DNA of 54,174 nucleotides from an uncultured Collinsella sp. (GTDB lineage Bacteria > Actinomycetota > Coriobacteriia > Coriobacteriales > Coriobacteriaceae), in NCBI GenBank assembly GCA_900541785.1, contig UQKY01000009.1:1-54174 (forward strand), given 5' to 3'. Of this stretch, positions 1 to 7,541 are shown one piece after another. Each line of letters begins with the position of its first letter. Within the stretch, counting starts at the first letter, position 1. The position numbers and the translations under genes were made by a program. The notes beneath the pieces were generated by a model, which was given only the letters and a program-made list of their open reading frames with translations, did not search any database and was not told the DNA's origin.

Positions 1-68
1 CCCCTACGCACCATAAAGCCGCAAGACCAGCAAATGGGCCCGATTCGTGGCATGCCTGCCCCCACAAG

Positions 69-1373
69 TTAATGGCGGGAGCGCATCCTCGCCAAACGCA
101 CCATGGCAAGCGCAAAGCCCACAGCGGCCACAGCCATAAGCACGTAGAACACCGAGCGGAAGCCGAACAGGAACACATCCGGACGGCCCGCAACAAAACT
201 GGTCACGACCTCGCCCATCGCCAGGCTCATCTGCCCATATAGGATATGTGATGCCGCCGTAATGCCCACTGCCATGCCCGCATAGCGTGCAAGGCTACCC
301 AGGCTGCCCGCAAAACCGAGCGCTTCGCGCGGAGCCGAGCCCATATACAGCGAGTTATTGGGGCTTTGGAAAATTGACGTACCGCACGACATAAATGCGA
401 CGCAGCACACGATAACAGGGATAGAAGAGTGCTCGTCGAGTGTGCTTACCGCAAAAAGACCGCACACGTACACTCCCAGGCCGACCGCCGTAGGACCCTC
501 GCAGCCAACACGGTCCGAAACCGTACCCGAAAGTGGTCCGATAAAAGCATTCACCATCGGCAGCGCCAAAAACAGCAGGCCCGAAACGTCAGACCCAAAC
601 CCATGCGCGTCCTGAAAATAGAACGGCAGGATAAACTCGGATGCACCGATGCCAACAAACACGATGAGCATGCAGGCAAGGTTGATGGTAAAGGCCGAAT
701 TTGCAAAGCAGCGACGAGCGGCCTCGATCAGGGACATGGGACGCTCGCCGGTCTCCGGCTTAACATGCGGCAGCGTGTAGAGCCCCACGATAAACGAGAT
801 GACGCCAATGGGCAGGTTGATGAGGAAGATGCTCTCCCAAGGAAAGCTTGCCACCAGCATACCGCCGAGCACGGGGCCACACATCATGCCGAGGGCCACA
901 AAGGTCGCGAGAATACCCATGGCACGGCCTCGTTCGCGCGCCGGAAACGACTCGGTGATGATACCCATGTTGTTAGCCATGGCCGCCGCGCAACCGACGC
1001 CTTGAACAATGCGTGCCAGGATAAGAACCTCGAGCGAACCCGACAGGCCGCAAAGCAGCGAACCGACCGAAAAGACGATGACACCCAGCTGGAACACACC
1101 CACCTTGCCGCGCACGTCGCCCAGACGGCCAAACGGCAACATAGCCACGCATGTCGCAAGCAGATACACCGAGCTTACCAGCTGAATGCGATCGAGGCCC
1201 ACGCCCAGCTCCTTTTGCATCACGGGCAGCGCCACGGTCACGACGGTCGAATCCAGACACACCATAAACGTCATGATGAGCACGGTAAACAGAATCGCCC
1301 ACTTGTTCTTGCCATGGGTGTCGCCCTCTAGGGCAATGTGCTCGCGGCGCAGCTGCTCTGCAGTTTTCTCCAT
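69..1373 (-). CDS. MFS drug-type exporter, DHA2-like
   Basis: This is an inner-membrane proton-driven transporter of the major facilitator superfamily, probably exporting drugs or other toxic compounds. About 434 residues with many hydrophobic segments are seen. The first membrane segment carries LDSTVVTVALP, the motif typical of the DHA2 drug/H+ antiporters. Motif A (GRLGDVRGK, about residues 82-90) sits in the loop after segment 2, and an antiporter motif C (GPVLGG) lies in segment 5. DHA2 members usually have 14 segments and about 480 residues or more, so this one is short and may have 12. The second ATG was chosen as start because the AAAGGA ribosome site touches the first ATG (1379) but sits about six bases from this one. 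The substrate cannot be told from sequence. Confidence 0.88.
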   Translation of the reverse strand: MEKTAEQLRREHIALEGDTHGKNKWAILFTVLIMTFMVCLDSTVVTVALPVMQKELGVGLDRIQLVSSVYLLATCVAMLPFGRLGDVRGKVGVFQLGVIVFSVGSLLCGLSGSLEVLILARIVQGVGCAAAMANNMGIITESFPARERGRAMGILATFVALGMMCGPVLGGMLVASFPWESIFLINLPIGVISFIVGLYTLPHVKPETGERPMSLIEAARRCFANSAFTINLACMLIVFVGIGASEFILPFYFQDAHGFGSDVSGLLFLALPMVNAFIGPLSGTVSDRVGCEGPTAVGLGVYVCGLFAVSTLDEHSSIPVIVCCVAFMSCGTSIFQSPNNSLYMGSAPREALGFAGSLGSLARYAGMAVGITAASHILYGQMSLAMGEVVTSFVAGRPDVFLFGFRSVFYVLMAVAAVGFALAMVRLARMRSRH

Positions 1374-1398
1374 ATCCATCCTTTCGAGTGGCCCAACG

Positions 1399-1447
1399 CA
1401 AAAAACGGGGCCCCGATCGCCTGCGAACAGTCGCGATTGGGGTCCCG
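1399..1447 (-). terminator. Intrinsic terminator of metY
   Basis: On the minus strand a 15-bp GC-rich stem (1433-1447 with 1406-1420) with an 11-13 base loop is followed by TTTTTT (1400-1405). It lies 68 bases past the metY stop and upstream of the MFS gene, so it separates the two transcription units. Confidence 0.85.
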
Positions 1448-1514
1448 CCTACGGAATCGGAACGAAAGGTCGCCGAAGCTTTCTGCCAGCATCGGCACCT
1501 TGTACGGAGCTAGC

Positions 1515-2798
1515 CTAGCACTGCTCGAGTGCCTGCTCAAGGTCGGCAATCAGGTCGGCCGTGTCCTCGAGGCCGCACGACAGGCGCACCATGTCGGCGG
1601 AGATGCCACAGGCGATGAGCTCCTCATCGTTCATCTGACGATGCGTGGCATTAGCGGGATGCAGGCAGCACGTGCGGGCGTCGGCCACGTGCGTGGCGAT
1701 CTGGGCGAGCTTGAGGCTCTTCATAAAGGTCTCGGCCGCCGCGCGACCACCGTTAAAGCCAAAGCTCACAACGCCGCACGTACCGTTGGGCATGTACTTC
1801 TGAGCCATGTCATAGTACTTATCGCCCTCCAGGCCCGGATAGCTCACGAAACGCACCTTGGGATGGCTCTGCAGGAACTTGGCAACGGCCAGGCCGTTCT
1901 CGCAATGACGCGGCATGCGCACATGCAGGCTCTCGAGCGAGCTGTTCAAGAAGAACGCCGCCTGCGGGTTCTGCATGGGGCCAAGGTCGCGCATAAGCTG
2001 CGCGGTGGCCTTGGTAATGAAGGCACCCTCGCGACCGAACTTCTCGGCATAGGTCACGCCGTGATAGCTCTCGTCGGGCGTGGTGAGACCCGGGAACTTG
2101 TCCGCATGGGCCATCCAGTCAAACTGGCCGTGATCGACGATCACGCCACCCAGGTAGGCCGCATGGCCATCCATGTACTTAGTGGTGGAGTGCGTGACGA
2201 TGTCGGCGCCCCACTCAAAGGGACGGCACATCACGGGCGTCGGGAAGGTGTTGTCGACCATCAGCGGTACGCCGTGGTCGTGCGCGGCCTTGGCAAAGCG
2301 CTCAATATCGAGCACGGCAAGGGCGGGGTTGGCGATCGTCTCGCCAAAGACGAGCTTAGTGTTGGGCTGGAAGGCTGCCTCGAGCTCCTCATCGGTGCAG
2401 TCGGGGGCAACGAAGGTGCAGGTCAGCCCCATACGGCCCATGGTGTGGGCGAGCAAGTTGTACGTACCGCCGTAGATGGCAGAGCTTGCGACCACGTGAT
2501 CGCCGGCACCGGCAACGTTAAAGATCGCGAGGAAGTTCGCAGCCATGCCCGAGCTCGTGAGCATCGCGGCAGTGCCGCCCTCCATCTCGCAGATCTTGGC
2601 GGCAACCAAATCGCACGTGGGATTCTGCAGACGGCTGTAGAAATAGCCCGACTCCTCCAGGTCAAACAGCTTGCCCATGTGCTCGGACGTGTCGTACTTC
2701 CACGTGGTGGACTGGTAGATGGGCACCTGGCGCGGCTCCGCATCTCCCGGGTGATAGCCGCCCTGAACACATGTCGTACCGATGGTCTGCTCGCTCAT
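1515..2798 (-). CDS. metY: O-acetylhomoserine sulfhydrylase (MetY)
   Basis: PLP-dependent enzyme of the Cys/Met metabolism family. It is expected to make homocysteine from O-acetylhomoserine and sulfide in the cytoplasm, the direct sulfhydrylation route to methionine. The length (427 residues) is normal for MetY and longer than the roughly 390 residues of MetB/MetC. The PLP lysine is K207 in HSTTKYMDGH, the phosphate-binding YSRLQNPT block is at residues 54-61, and the glycine-rich SSGMAANF block follows near 83. An AAGGGAG ribosome site lies seven bases before the ATG. It is a single-gene unit ended by the hairpin at 1399-1447. No SAM riboswitch or T-box was recognised upstream. A sulfhydrylase acting on another activated homoserine cannot be excluded. 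Confidence 0.92.
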   Translation of the reverse strand: MSEQTIGTTCVQGGYHPGDAEPRQVPIYQSTTWKYDTSEHMGKLFDLEESGYFYSRLQNPTCDLVAAKICEMEGGTAAMLTSSGMAANFLAIFNVAGAGDHVVASSAIYGGTYNLLAHTMGRMGLTCTFVAPDCTDEELEAAFQPNTKLVFGETIANPALAVLDIERFAKAAHDHGVPLMVDNTFPTPVMCRPFEWGADIVTHSTTKYMDGHAAYLGGVIVDHGQFDWMAHADKFPGLTTPDESYHGVTYAEKFGREGAFITKATAQLMRDLGPMQNPQAAFFLNSSLESLHVRMPRHCENGLAVAKFLQSHPKVRFVSYPGLEGDKYYDMAQKYMPNGTCGVVSFGFNGGRAAAETFMKSLKLAQIATHVADARTCCLHPANATHRQMNDEELIACGISADMVRLSCGLEDTADLIADLEQALEQC

Positions 2799-3028
2799 AT
2801 CTAGCTCCCTTGCCTGGGTTACGTTTCATTCGGTTCACGATACCGCTACCCTGCACCCCTCTCAACCCATCCCCAAGGTAGGTTATTGGACAAATTGATC
2901 AGGGGTATTTATCTCAAGCCTTGGGCATTTGCTCGATAGATAAAAATGAGGCATACATGAAGCTCTCGATGATTACACGCACCGTCACGGGTACCATAGG
3001 CGGGTACACCGTGACCAAGGAGACAACG

Positions 3029-3475
3029 ATGAAGCAAATCGATACGGCCCAGCTCGACATCACCGCCTGTCAGGCTCAGGCTGCCGAATACCACGCCCGT
3101 GGCTTTAACTGCGCCCAGGCCGTCGCCTGCACGCTCGCGCCCGCCGTCGGGCTCGACCCCCAGGTCGCCTTTACCCTCACCGAGGGCTTTGGCGCCGGCA
3201 TGGGCGGCATGACCGAAACCTGCGGCGCCATCTCGGGCGCCGTGGCCATCATGGGCTTCGTGATGAGCGACGGCATGGAAAACCCCAAGACCAAGGGTCA
3301 GACCTACAAACTGTCGCGCGAAATCGCCAAGCGTTTTGGCGAGAAGAACACGACGACCGTCTGCGGCACGCTCAAGGGCATTGAATCGGATAAGGGTCCG
3401 CTCCGCAGCTGCCCCGGCTGCATCGACGATGCCGTCGAGATCGCCTGCGATATGCTAAAGCAGCTTGCCGAGTAA
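3029..3475 (+). CDS. C_GCAxxG_C_C family redox protein
   Basis: A 148-residue cysteine-rich protein matching the C_GCAxxG_C_C family found mainly in anaerobes. Conserved blocks seen are FNCAQAV near the N-terminus, TCGAISGA in the middle, VCGTLKG, and CPGCI near the C-terminus, giving five or six cysteines that could bind a metal cluster or form redox disulfides. The family function is not established; a redox or electron-transfer role is inferred. The open frame extends upstream to 2921, but the AAGGAGA ribosome site eight bases before the ATG at 3029 fixes this start. It is a lone gene ending in a bidirectional hairpin. Confidence 0.8.
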   Translation: MKQIDTAQLDITACQAQAAEYHARGFNCAQAVACTLAPAVGLDPQVAFTLTEGFGAGMGGMTETCGAISGAVAIMGFVMSDGMENPKTKGQTYKLSREIAKRFGEKNTTTVCGTLKGIESDKGPLRSCPGCIDDAVEIACDMLKQLAE

Positions 3476-3492
3476 ACGGCAGCAACAGAAAA

Positions 3493-3540
3493 CGACGGCC
3501 GGCGCGCTTGGGATCCATCCAAAAGCACGCCGGCCGTCGC
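3493..3540. terminator. Bidirectional hairpin between convergent genes
   Basis: A strong inverted repeat, CGACGGCCGGCG (3493-3504) with its complement at 3528-3539, sits between the plus-strand C_GCAxxG gene and the minus-strand YigZ gene, ending three bases before the YigZ stop. There is no long T-run on either side, so termination efficiency is uncertain, but the placement is typical of a shared terminator. Confidence 0.6.
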
Positions 3541-3542
3541 CG

Positions 3543-4178
3543 TTAGAACTCGGCAAATTCGGGAGCGCCGACCTCAATCTCCTCGCGCCCCGCCATAAGC
3601 TCGCGCATCTTGGCGCAAAACGACTCCTGCTCCCCTGCCTTAAACACCAAGTGAAGTGTCACGGTATCCGCGTAATCGGTATCCGAAACCTTGGCACCCG
3701 AATCCTGGGCCAAGCGAAGCACCTGCTCATACTGCGGATAGGCCACATGCACGACAACCGGCACGACACTCGTCATCTCGACGATCTGCCCGGACTCCTG
3801 AGCCGAGGCCACCGCCGCCTGCGTCGCCGCGGTATAGGCGCGCACCAAGCCACCAGGACCCAACAGCGTGCCGCCAAAATAGCGCGTCACCACGCAGCAA
3901 ACATTTTTGAGCCCCGCGCCGCGCAGCACCTCGAGCGTCGGCATACCGCTCGTGCGGCTCGGCTCACCGTCATCGCTCTGGCGCTCGCGTCCATCGACCA
4001 AAATCCACGCGGGCACATTATGTCGAGCGTCGTAATGACGTTTGCGAACCATCTCGATAAAGGCATTCGCCTCATCCTCGGACTCAATATGGACCAGCTG
4101 GGCAATAAACCGGCTCTTGCGGTCCACAAACTCGCCCGAAGCCTCAATATTCGATTGCAGAGTAAAATAGCTGTCCAA
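3543..4178 (-). CDS. YigZ/IMPACT family protein
   Basis: A protein of the UPF0029/IMPACT family (YigZ in E. coli, YvyE in Bacillus), about 211 residues. The N-terminal domain carries the family core, including SRFIAQL, the stretch DGEPSRTSGMPTL and RYFGGTLLGPGGLVRAYT. The C-terminal part is the DUF1949 domain. Cellular function is unsettled; the eukaryotic relative binds GCN1 in translation control. Translation begins at a TTG: two adjacent TTG codons (4181 and 4178) follow a GAGGGG site, and the second has the better spacing. The repeat element at 4288-4400 and rnpB lie directly upstream on the same strand. Confidence 0.85.
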   Translation of the reverse strand: MDSYFTLQSNIEASGEFVDRKSRFIAQLVHIESEDEANAFIEMVRKRHYDARHNVPAWILVDGRERQSDDGEPSRTSGMPTLEVLRGAGLKNVCCVVTRYFGGTLLGPGGLVRAYTAATQAAVASAQESGQIVEMTSVVPVVVHVAYPQYEQVLRLAQDSGAKVSDTDYADTVTLHLVFKAGEQESFCAKMRELMAGREEIEVGAPEFAEF

Positions 4179-4287
4179 CAAAGCCCCTCAACAACAAGCA
4201 AAGCAACAAACAGCCTCAATAATACGGCAAAGGCCGTACCGTTGCCCTCGCCAACAAGAACGGAAACACCAATGATGCCGTCACCAA

Positions 4288-4400
4288 CAGCGAGAACCCG
4301 TCAGCGCGAGCAAGGTGCCTTGAAAGACGAGGGCATTGACCTTATGGTCATGCCCGAAGGCTTGAAAGGCAGATTGCCGCGCTGACGGGTTCGCAGCGTC
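4288..4400. repeat. Structured repeat element, copy 1
   Basis: A 113-bp element closely related to the copy at 7398-7509. A perfect 15-bp outer helix (4294-4308 with 4378-4392) encloses conserved sequence GTGCCTTGAAAGA, an internal hairpin GGGCAT..GACC/GGTC..ATGCCC, then TTGAAAGGCAGATTGCCG. The ends are CAGCGA on the left and GCAGCGTC on the right. It lies immediately past the 3' end of rnpB on the minus strand. It may be a small structured RNA or a short mobile repeat. I cannot tell whether it corresponds to a named motif such as Collinsella-1. Confidence 0.75.
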
Positions 4401-4407
4401 AACAAAG

Positions 4408-4772
4408 TGCCGAGTGGGCTTGTAAGCCGGGTTCTGTCGTGAACGGTCATTTATCTTGTCTGCACGTTACCGTGCAGCTCCACGCACGCTACCCGAACGC
4501 GGACCGGGCCGGCCCATAGCGTTCCTATTCGCGCTTGCTCCGGATGGGGCTTGCCAAGCCGCCGTGTTGCCACGACGCTGGTGGTCTCTTACACCACCGT
4601 TTCAGCTTTTCCCTTTACGCCTTGCGGCGCAGGTGGGAGTCTTCTTTTCTGCGGCGCTTTCCGTCGGATCACTCCGCCCGGCCGTTAGCCGGCATCCCGC
4701 CCTCTGGAGCCCGGACTTTCCTCACGCGTGCCGCAAGCAGCACATCGCGCGACCGTCTGGCCCACTCAGCAG
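4408..4772 (-). ncRNA. rnpB: RNase P RNA, bacterial type A
   Basis: The catalytic RNA of RNase P, which cuts the 5' leader from tRNA precursors. On the minus strand it begins near GAGTGGGCCAGACGG, carries the hallmark GAGGAAAGTCCGGGCTCC (P4 region and J3/4) shortly after the 5' end, and ends with ACAGAACCCGGCTTACAAG followed by CCCACTC, which closes helix P1 with the 5' end. Length of about 365 bases is normal. Ends are set from the P1 pairing and from the upstream promoter, so each may be off by a few bases. The structured repeat at 4288-4400 starts almost at its 3' end. Confidence 0.95.
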
Positions 4773-4778
4773 TGCAAG

Positions 4779-4806
4779 AGTGTAGCACACCGTTGTCACA
4801 GGCAAT
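4779..4806 (-). promoter_or_regulatory. Probable rnpB promoter
   Basis: A minus-strand TACACT (-10, 4779-4784) lies about seven bases before the mapped 5' end of rnpB, with TTGCCT/ATTGCC as a -35 at 15-16 base spacing. The rest of the 4807-5050 interval shows no gene or clear signal. Confidence 0.55.
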
Positions 4807-5052
4807 GGCACAACACAAGCGTTCGACACGATAAACCAAGAACCACGCCATGCAGTACAATAGTATCGTCGATGGGCAACGTCGTCAGTCGAGACGCGAC
4901 CGCGCTCCGCACCCCTCCGTCTACTCGGTGCGTTCCCGCCTCCTCCCCGAGGCAGGATGTCGGCATTTTTCATGCACCAACAACCCAATAGCCCGTGAAC
5001 AGCCTAGGCGGCATTGCACACGGGCAGCATCGCGCATCTCGGCAGGAAATGC

Positions 5053-5086
5053 AAAAAGGGACCCGTCCATTGCGGACGGATCCCCT
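5053..5086 (-). terminator. Intrinsic terminator of rpsA
   Basis: Minus-strand stem GGGATCCGTCC / GGACGGGTCCC with a five-base loop, followed by TTTTT. It lies 25 bases past the rpsA stop. Confidence 0.9.
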
Positions 5087-5110
5087 AAAACAAGTGATCG
5101 TCAAACCGAT

Positions 5111-6277
5111 TTACTCGGCGTCGGTCTCCTCGTCCTTCTTCTCGGAAGGCAGCGGGGTAACCTCGATCTCGACGCCCAGAGTCTCAGCAGCAGACTTCAT
5201 GGACAGGGAGATACGACGACGGTCGAGGTCGATCTCCATGACCTTGACCTGAACCTTGTCGCCCACGTGGGTGACCTGAGAAGGCTGATCGACGTGCTTG
5301 TTGGCCATCTCGGAGATGTGGACCAGGCCCTCGATGCCCTCGCCCAGGTCGACGAAAGCGCCGAACGGGACAAGCTTGGTCACAGTGCCCTCGACGATAG
5401 CGCCGACGGGGTACTTCTTGACCAGTGCGCGCCACGGATCCTCGGTGGTCTGCTTGAGACCCAGGGAGATGCGCTCGCGGTTGAGATCGACGTCGAGAAC
5501 CTCGACCTCGACCTCCTGGCCGACCTTGACAACCTCGGAAGGATGGTTGACGTGGTTCCAGGAGAGCTCGGAGATGTGGATGAGGCCGTCGATACCGCCG
5601 AGGTCGACGAAGGCGCCGAAGTCGACGATGGAGGAAACGGTGCCCTGGAGACGCATACCAGACTTGAGCTTGGACAGAATCTCGGAGCGCTCGGCCTTAC
5701 GGGACTCCTCGAGCACGACGCGACGGGAGAGGACGACGTTGTTGCGGTTGCGGTCCATCTCGATGACGCGGGCCTCGATGCGGGTGCCCATGTAAGAGGT
5801 GAGGTCCTTGACGCGACGGAGGTCGACGAGGGAAGCGGGCAGGAAGCCACGCAGGCCGATGTCGAGGATCAGGCCGCCCTTGACAACCTCGATAACCTCG
5901 CCCTCGACGTTCTCGCCGGAGTTGAACTTCTCCTCGATGCGGTTCCAAGCACGCTCGTACTCGGCACGCTTCTTGGACAGGACCAGACGACCGTCCTTGT
6001 CCTCCTTCTGGAGAACCAGAGCCTCGATGGGATCACCGAGTGCAACGATGTCTGCAGGGTTAGCGTCCTTGCGGATGGACAGCTCGCGGACCGGGATAAC
6101 GCCCTCGGACTTGAATCCGATGTCAACGAGCACCTCGTCATGCTCGATCTTAACGACAGTGCCGTTAACGAGATCGCCCTCATCAAAGTCGGTAATCGTA
6201 CCGTCGATGAGGTTGTTCATCTCCTCCTCATTGACATCGTCAAGAGAGAAAATGGACGAGTTCTGAATCTCACTCAA
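5111..6277 (-). CDS. rpsA: 30S ribosomal protein S1
   Basis: Ribosomal protein S1, an RNA-binding protein that helps load mRNA on the 30S subunit. The 388 residues contain four S1 repeats (roughly residues 25-95, 110-180, 195-265 and 280-350), seen as recurring GxVxxIxxFGAFVDLG blocks such as GTVSSIVDFGAFVDLGG and GTVTKLVPFGAFVDLGEG. Four repeats is the short form; E. coli S1 has six and many actinobacterial proteins are longer. It ends in an acidic tail. Translation starts at TTG, eight bases after AAAGGGG. The leader can form a hairpin that covers that ribosome site. The gene is a single transcription unit. Confidence 0.93.
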   Translation of the reverse strand: MSEIQNSSIFSLDDVNEEEMNNLIDGTITDFDEGDLVNGTVVKIEHDEVLVDIGFKSEGVIPVRELSIRKDANPADIVALGDPIEALVLQKEDKDGRLVLSKKRAEYERAWNRIEEKFNSGENVEGEVIEVVKGGLILDIGLRGFLPASLVDLRRVKDLTSYMGTRIEARVIEMDRNRNNVVLSRRVVLEESRKAERSEILSKLKSGMRLQGTVSSIVDFGAFVDLGGIDGLIHISELSWNHVNHPSEVVKVGQEVEVEVLDVDLNRERISLGLKQTTEDPWRALVKKYPVGAIVEGTVTKLVPFGAFVDLGEGIEGLVHISEMANKHVDQPSQVTHVGDKVQVKVMEIDLDRRRISLSMKSAAETLGVEIEVTPLPSEKKDEETDAE

Positions 6278-6281
6278 AGGT

Positions 6282-6306
6282 GGACCCCTTTCGAACTACG
6301 GGGCCC
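6282..6306 (-). promoter_or_regulatory. Hairpin covering the rpsA ribosome site
   Basis: On the minus strand GGGCCCC (6300-6306) can pair, with one G-U, to GGGGTCC (6282-6288), which contains most of the AAAGGGG ribosome site of rpsA. S1 is known to control its own translation in E. coli, so a leader structure of this kind would fit, but the pairing is short. The rest of 6307-6593 is AT-richer, holds the divergent promoters of rpsA and the HAD gene, and shows no further feature I can support. Confidence 0.35.
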
Positions 6307-6593
6307 CGATTGCTAGGACCTACAGAAGGGTGCGACAAGCACACAACGTTTAGGAACACTCGGGAGCCGACAGATACTAATGTGACGCTTATGCAATCAC
6401 GTTCGTATAGGTTACGGGGAAATGAGTTCGATTTCAAGCGTGAACTGCGATTTTTTACTCGTGTGGAGACTTTTTCGTAATCTTATGGACAGCCGCCTCC
6501 ACAACTTGACGATAAGCAGTTTGCCCATACGCCTTTGAGGTAAAGTATCCGGAGCCAACGATTCTGGAACGATTTTTCGAGAAAGGTGCCCGC

Positions 6594-7352
6594 GTGCTCA
6601 AAGCAGTCGTTTTCGATATGGACGAAACGCTTCTTAGCATCAACCTCAACGCGTTCATCCTTCGCTATTTTAAGGATGTCTCGTCGATGCTCGCGGATAT
6701 CGGTCGCCGCAGCCACGGTGGCACGATGGCACGCCTCGGCACCATCTTGGTCGACCTCAACGCCAATCGCCGAAGCGGCACGGATAATCGCACCAATCTT
6801 GAGTTCTACCAAGAAGAGGTTGAGCGCCGGTGCGGCATTTGCCTCTCGGACCCACTCATCTACGAGGCGTTTACCTACTACGATCGCGAAGTTCTTCCGT
6901 ACAAGAACGACGATGTCATCAACGCCCACGCCATGCCGGGCGCACACGCCGCGCTTCAGGCCGTACAGGACGCAGGACTGCGCTGCGCGCTCTTCACCAA
7001 CCCCAGCTTTCCGCAGGGGGCCATCGAGTGCCGCATGGGTTGGGGCGACCTGGCCGACGCTCCCTTTGAGCTCGTCACGCACATGGGAAACGCCACCCGC
7101 TGCAAGCCCGATGCCACCTACTATCTAGAGCAGCTTCAGGTGATGGGGCTCGAGCCGCACGAGGTCCTCATGGTGGGCAACGATCCCAAGCGCGACTTCC
7201 CCAGCCCCGCCTGCGGCATTCAGACTGCCTATGTAGGCCAGGGCAAGCCCAGCCGAGCCACCTGGCGCGGAACCATGGAAGACTTCGCCCGCGACTTTAA
7301 CGCCGTAGTAGAAGCCTTCTACGAACACCAAGTAGCCGACGAACTGTCATAG
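6594..7352 (+). CDS. HAD-superfamily hydrolase
   Basis: Cytoplasmic phosphatase of the haloacid dehalogenase superfamily, 252 residues. Motif I is FDMDETLL with nucleophile D8 and acid D10, motif II is LFTNPSF, the motif III lysine is probably in CKPDATYY, and motif IV is GNDPKRDF. A helical cap of about 75 residues between motifs I and II (subclass C1) suggests a small phosphorylated metabolite as substrate, which cannot be named. It starts at GTG, six bases after GAAAGGTG. It stands alone and is followed by the second copy of the structured repeat. Confidence 0.85.
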   Translation: MLKAVVFDMDETLLSINLNAFILRYFKDVSSMLADIGRRSHGGTMARLGTILVDLNANRRSGTDNRTNLEFYQEEVERRCGICLSDPLIYEAFTYYDREVLPYKNDDVINAHAMPGAHAALQAVQDAGLRCALFTNPSFPQGAIECRMGWGDLADAPFELVTHMGNATRCKPDATYYLEQLQVMGLEPHEVLMVGNDPKRDFPSPACGIQTAYVGQGKPSRATWRGTMEDFARDFNAVVEAFYEHQVADELS

Positions 7353-7397
7353 GACCCCTCGCTCCAAACAAAATGGCGCCGCAGGTTGAGCACAAGT

Positions 7398-7509
7398 CAG
7401 CGAAAATGCCCCTAAGCGAGCAATGTGCCTTGAAAGAGGAGGGCATAGGCCTTCTGGCCATGCCCGACGATTGAAAGGCAGATTGCCGCTTAGGGGCGTT
7501 TGCAGCGTC
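7398..7509. repeat. Structured repeat element, copy 2
   Basis: Second copy of the element at 4288-4400, same orientation, 112 bp. The outer helix pairs 7404-7418 with 7487-7501 (15 pairs, one G-T). Its sequence (CCCCTAAGCG) differs from copy 1 (CCCGTCAGCGCG) on both arms, so pairing is kept while sequence changes. The internal hairpin GGGCATaGGCC/GGCCATGCCC and the single-stranded blocks TGCCTTGAAAGA and TTGAAAGGCAGATTGCCG are conserved. It lies between the converging HAD and cyuA genes, that is, 32 bases past the cyuA stop on the minus strand. Confidence 0.75.
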
Positions 7510-7541
7510 GACTGGTTACGCGGTTTGGTAAAACCGCGTAA

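Noticed and set aside
2799..3028. SAM riboswitch or T-box upstream of metY
   Set aside because: None of the conserved blocks of either class could be found.
6455..6658. 67-residue minus-strand frame in the rpsA leader
   Set aside because: It overlaps the HAD gene start, has no ribosome site, and no recognisable family.
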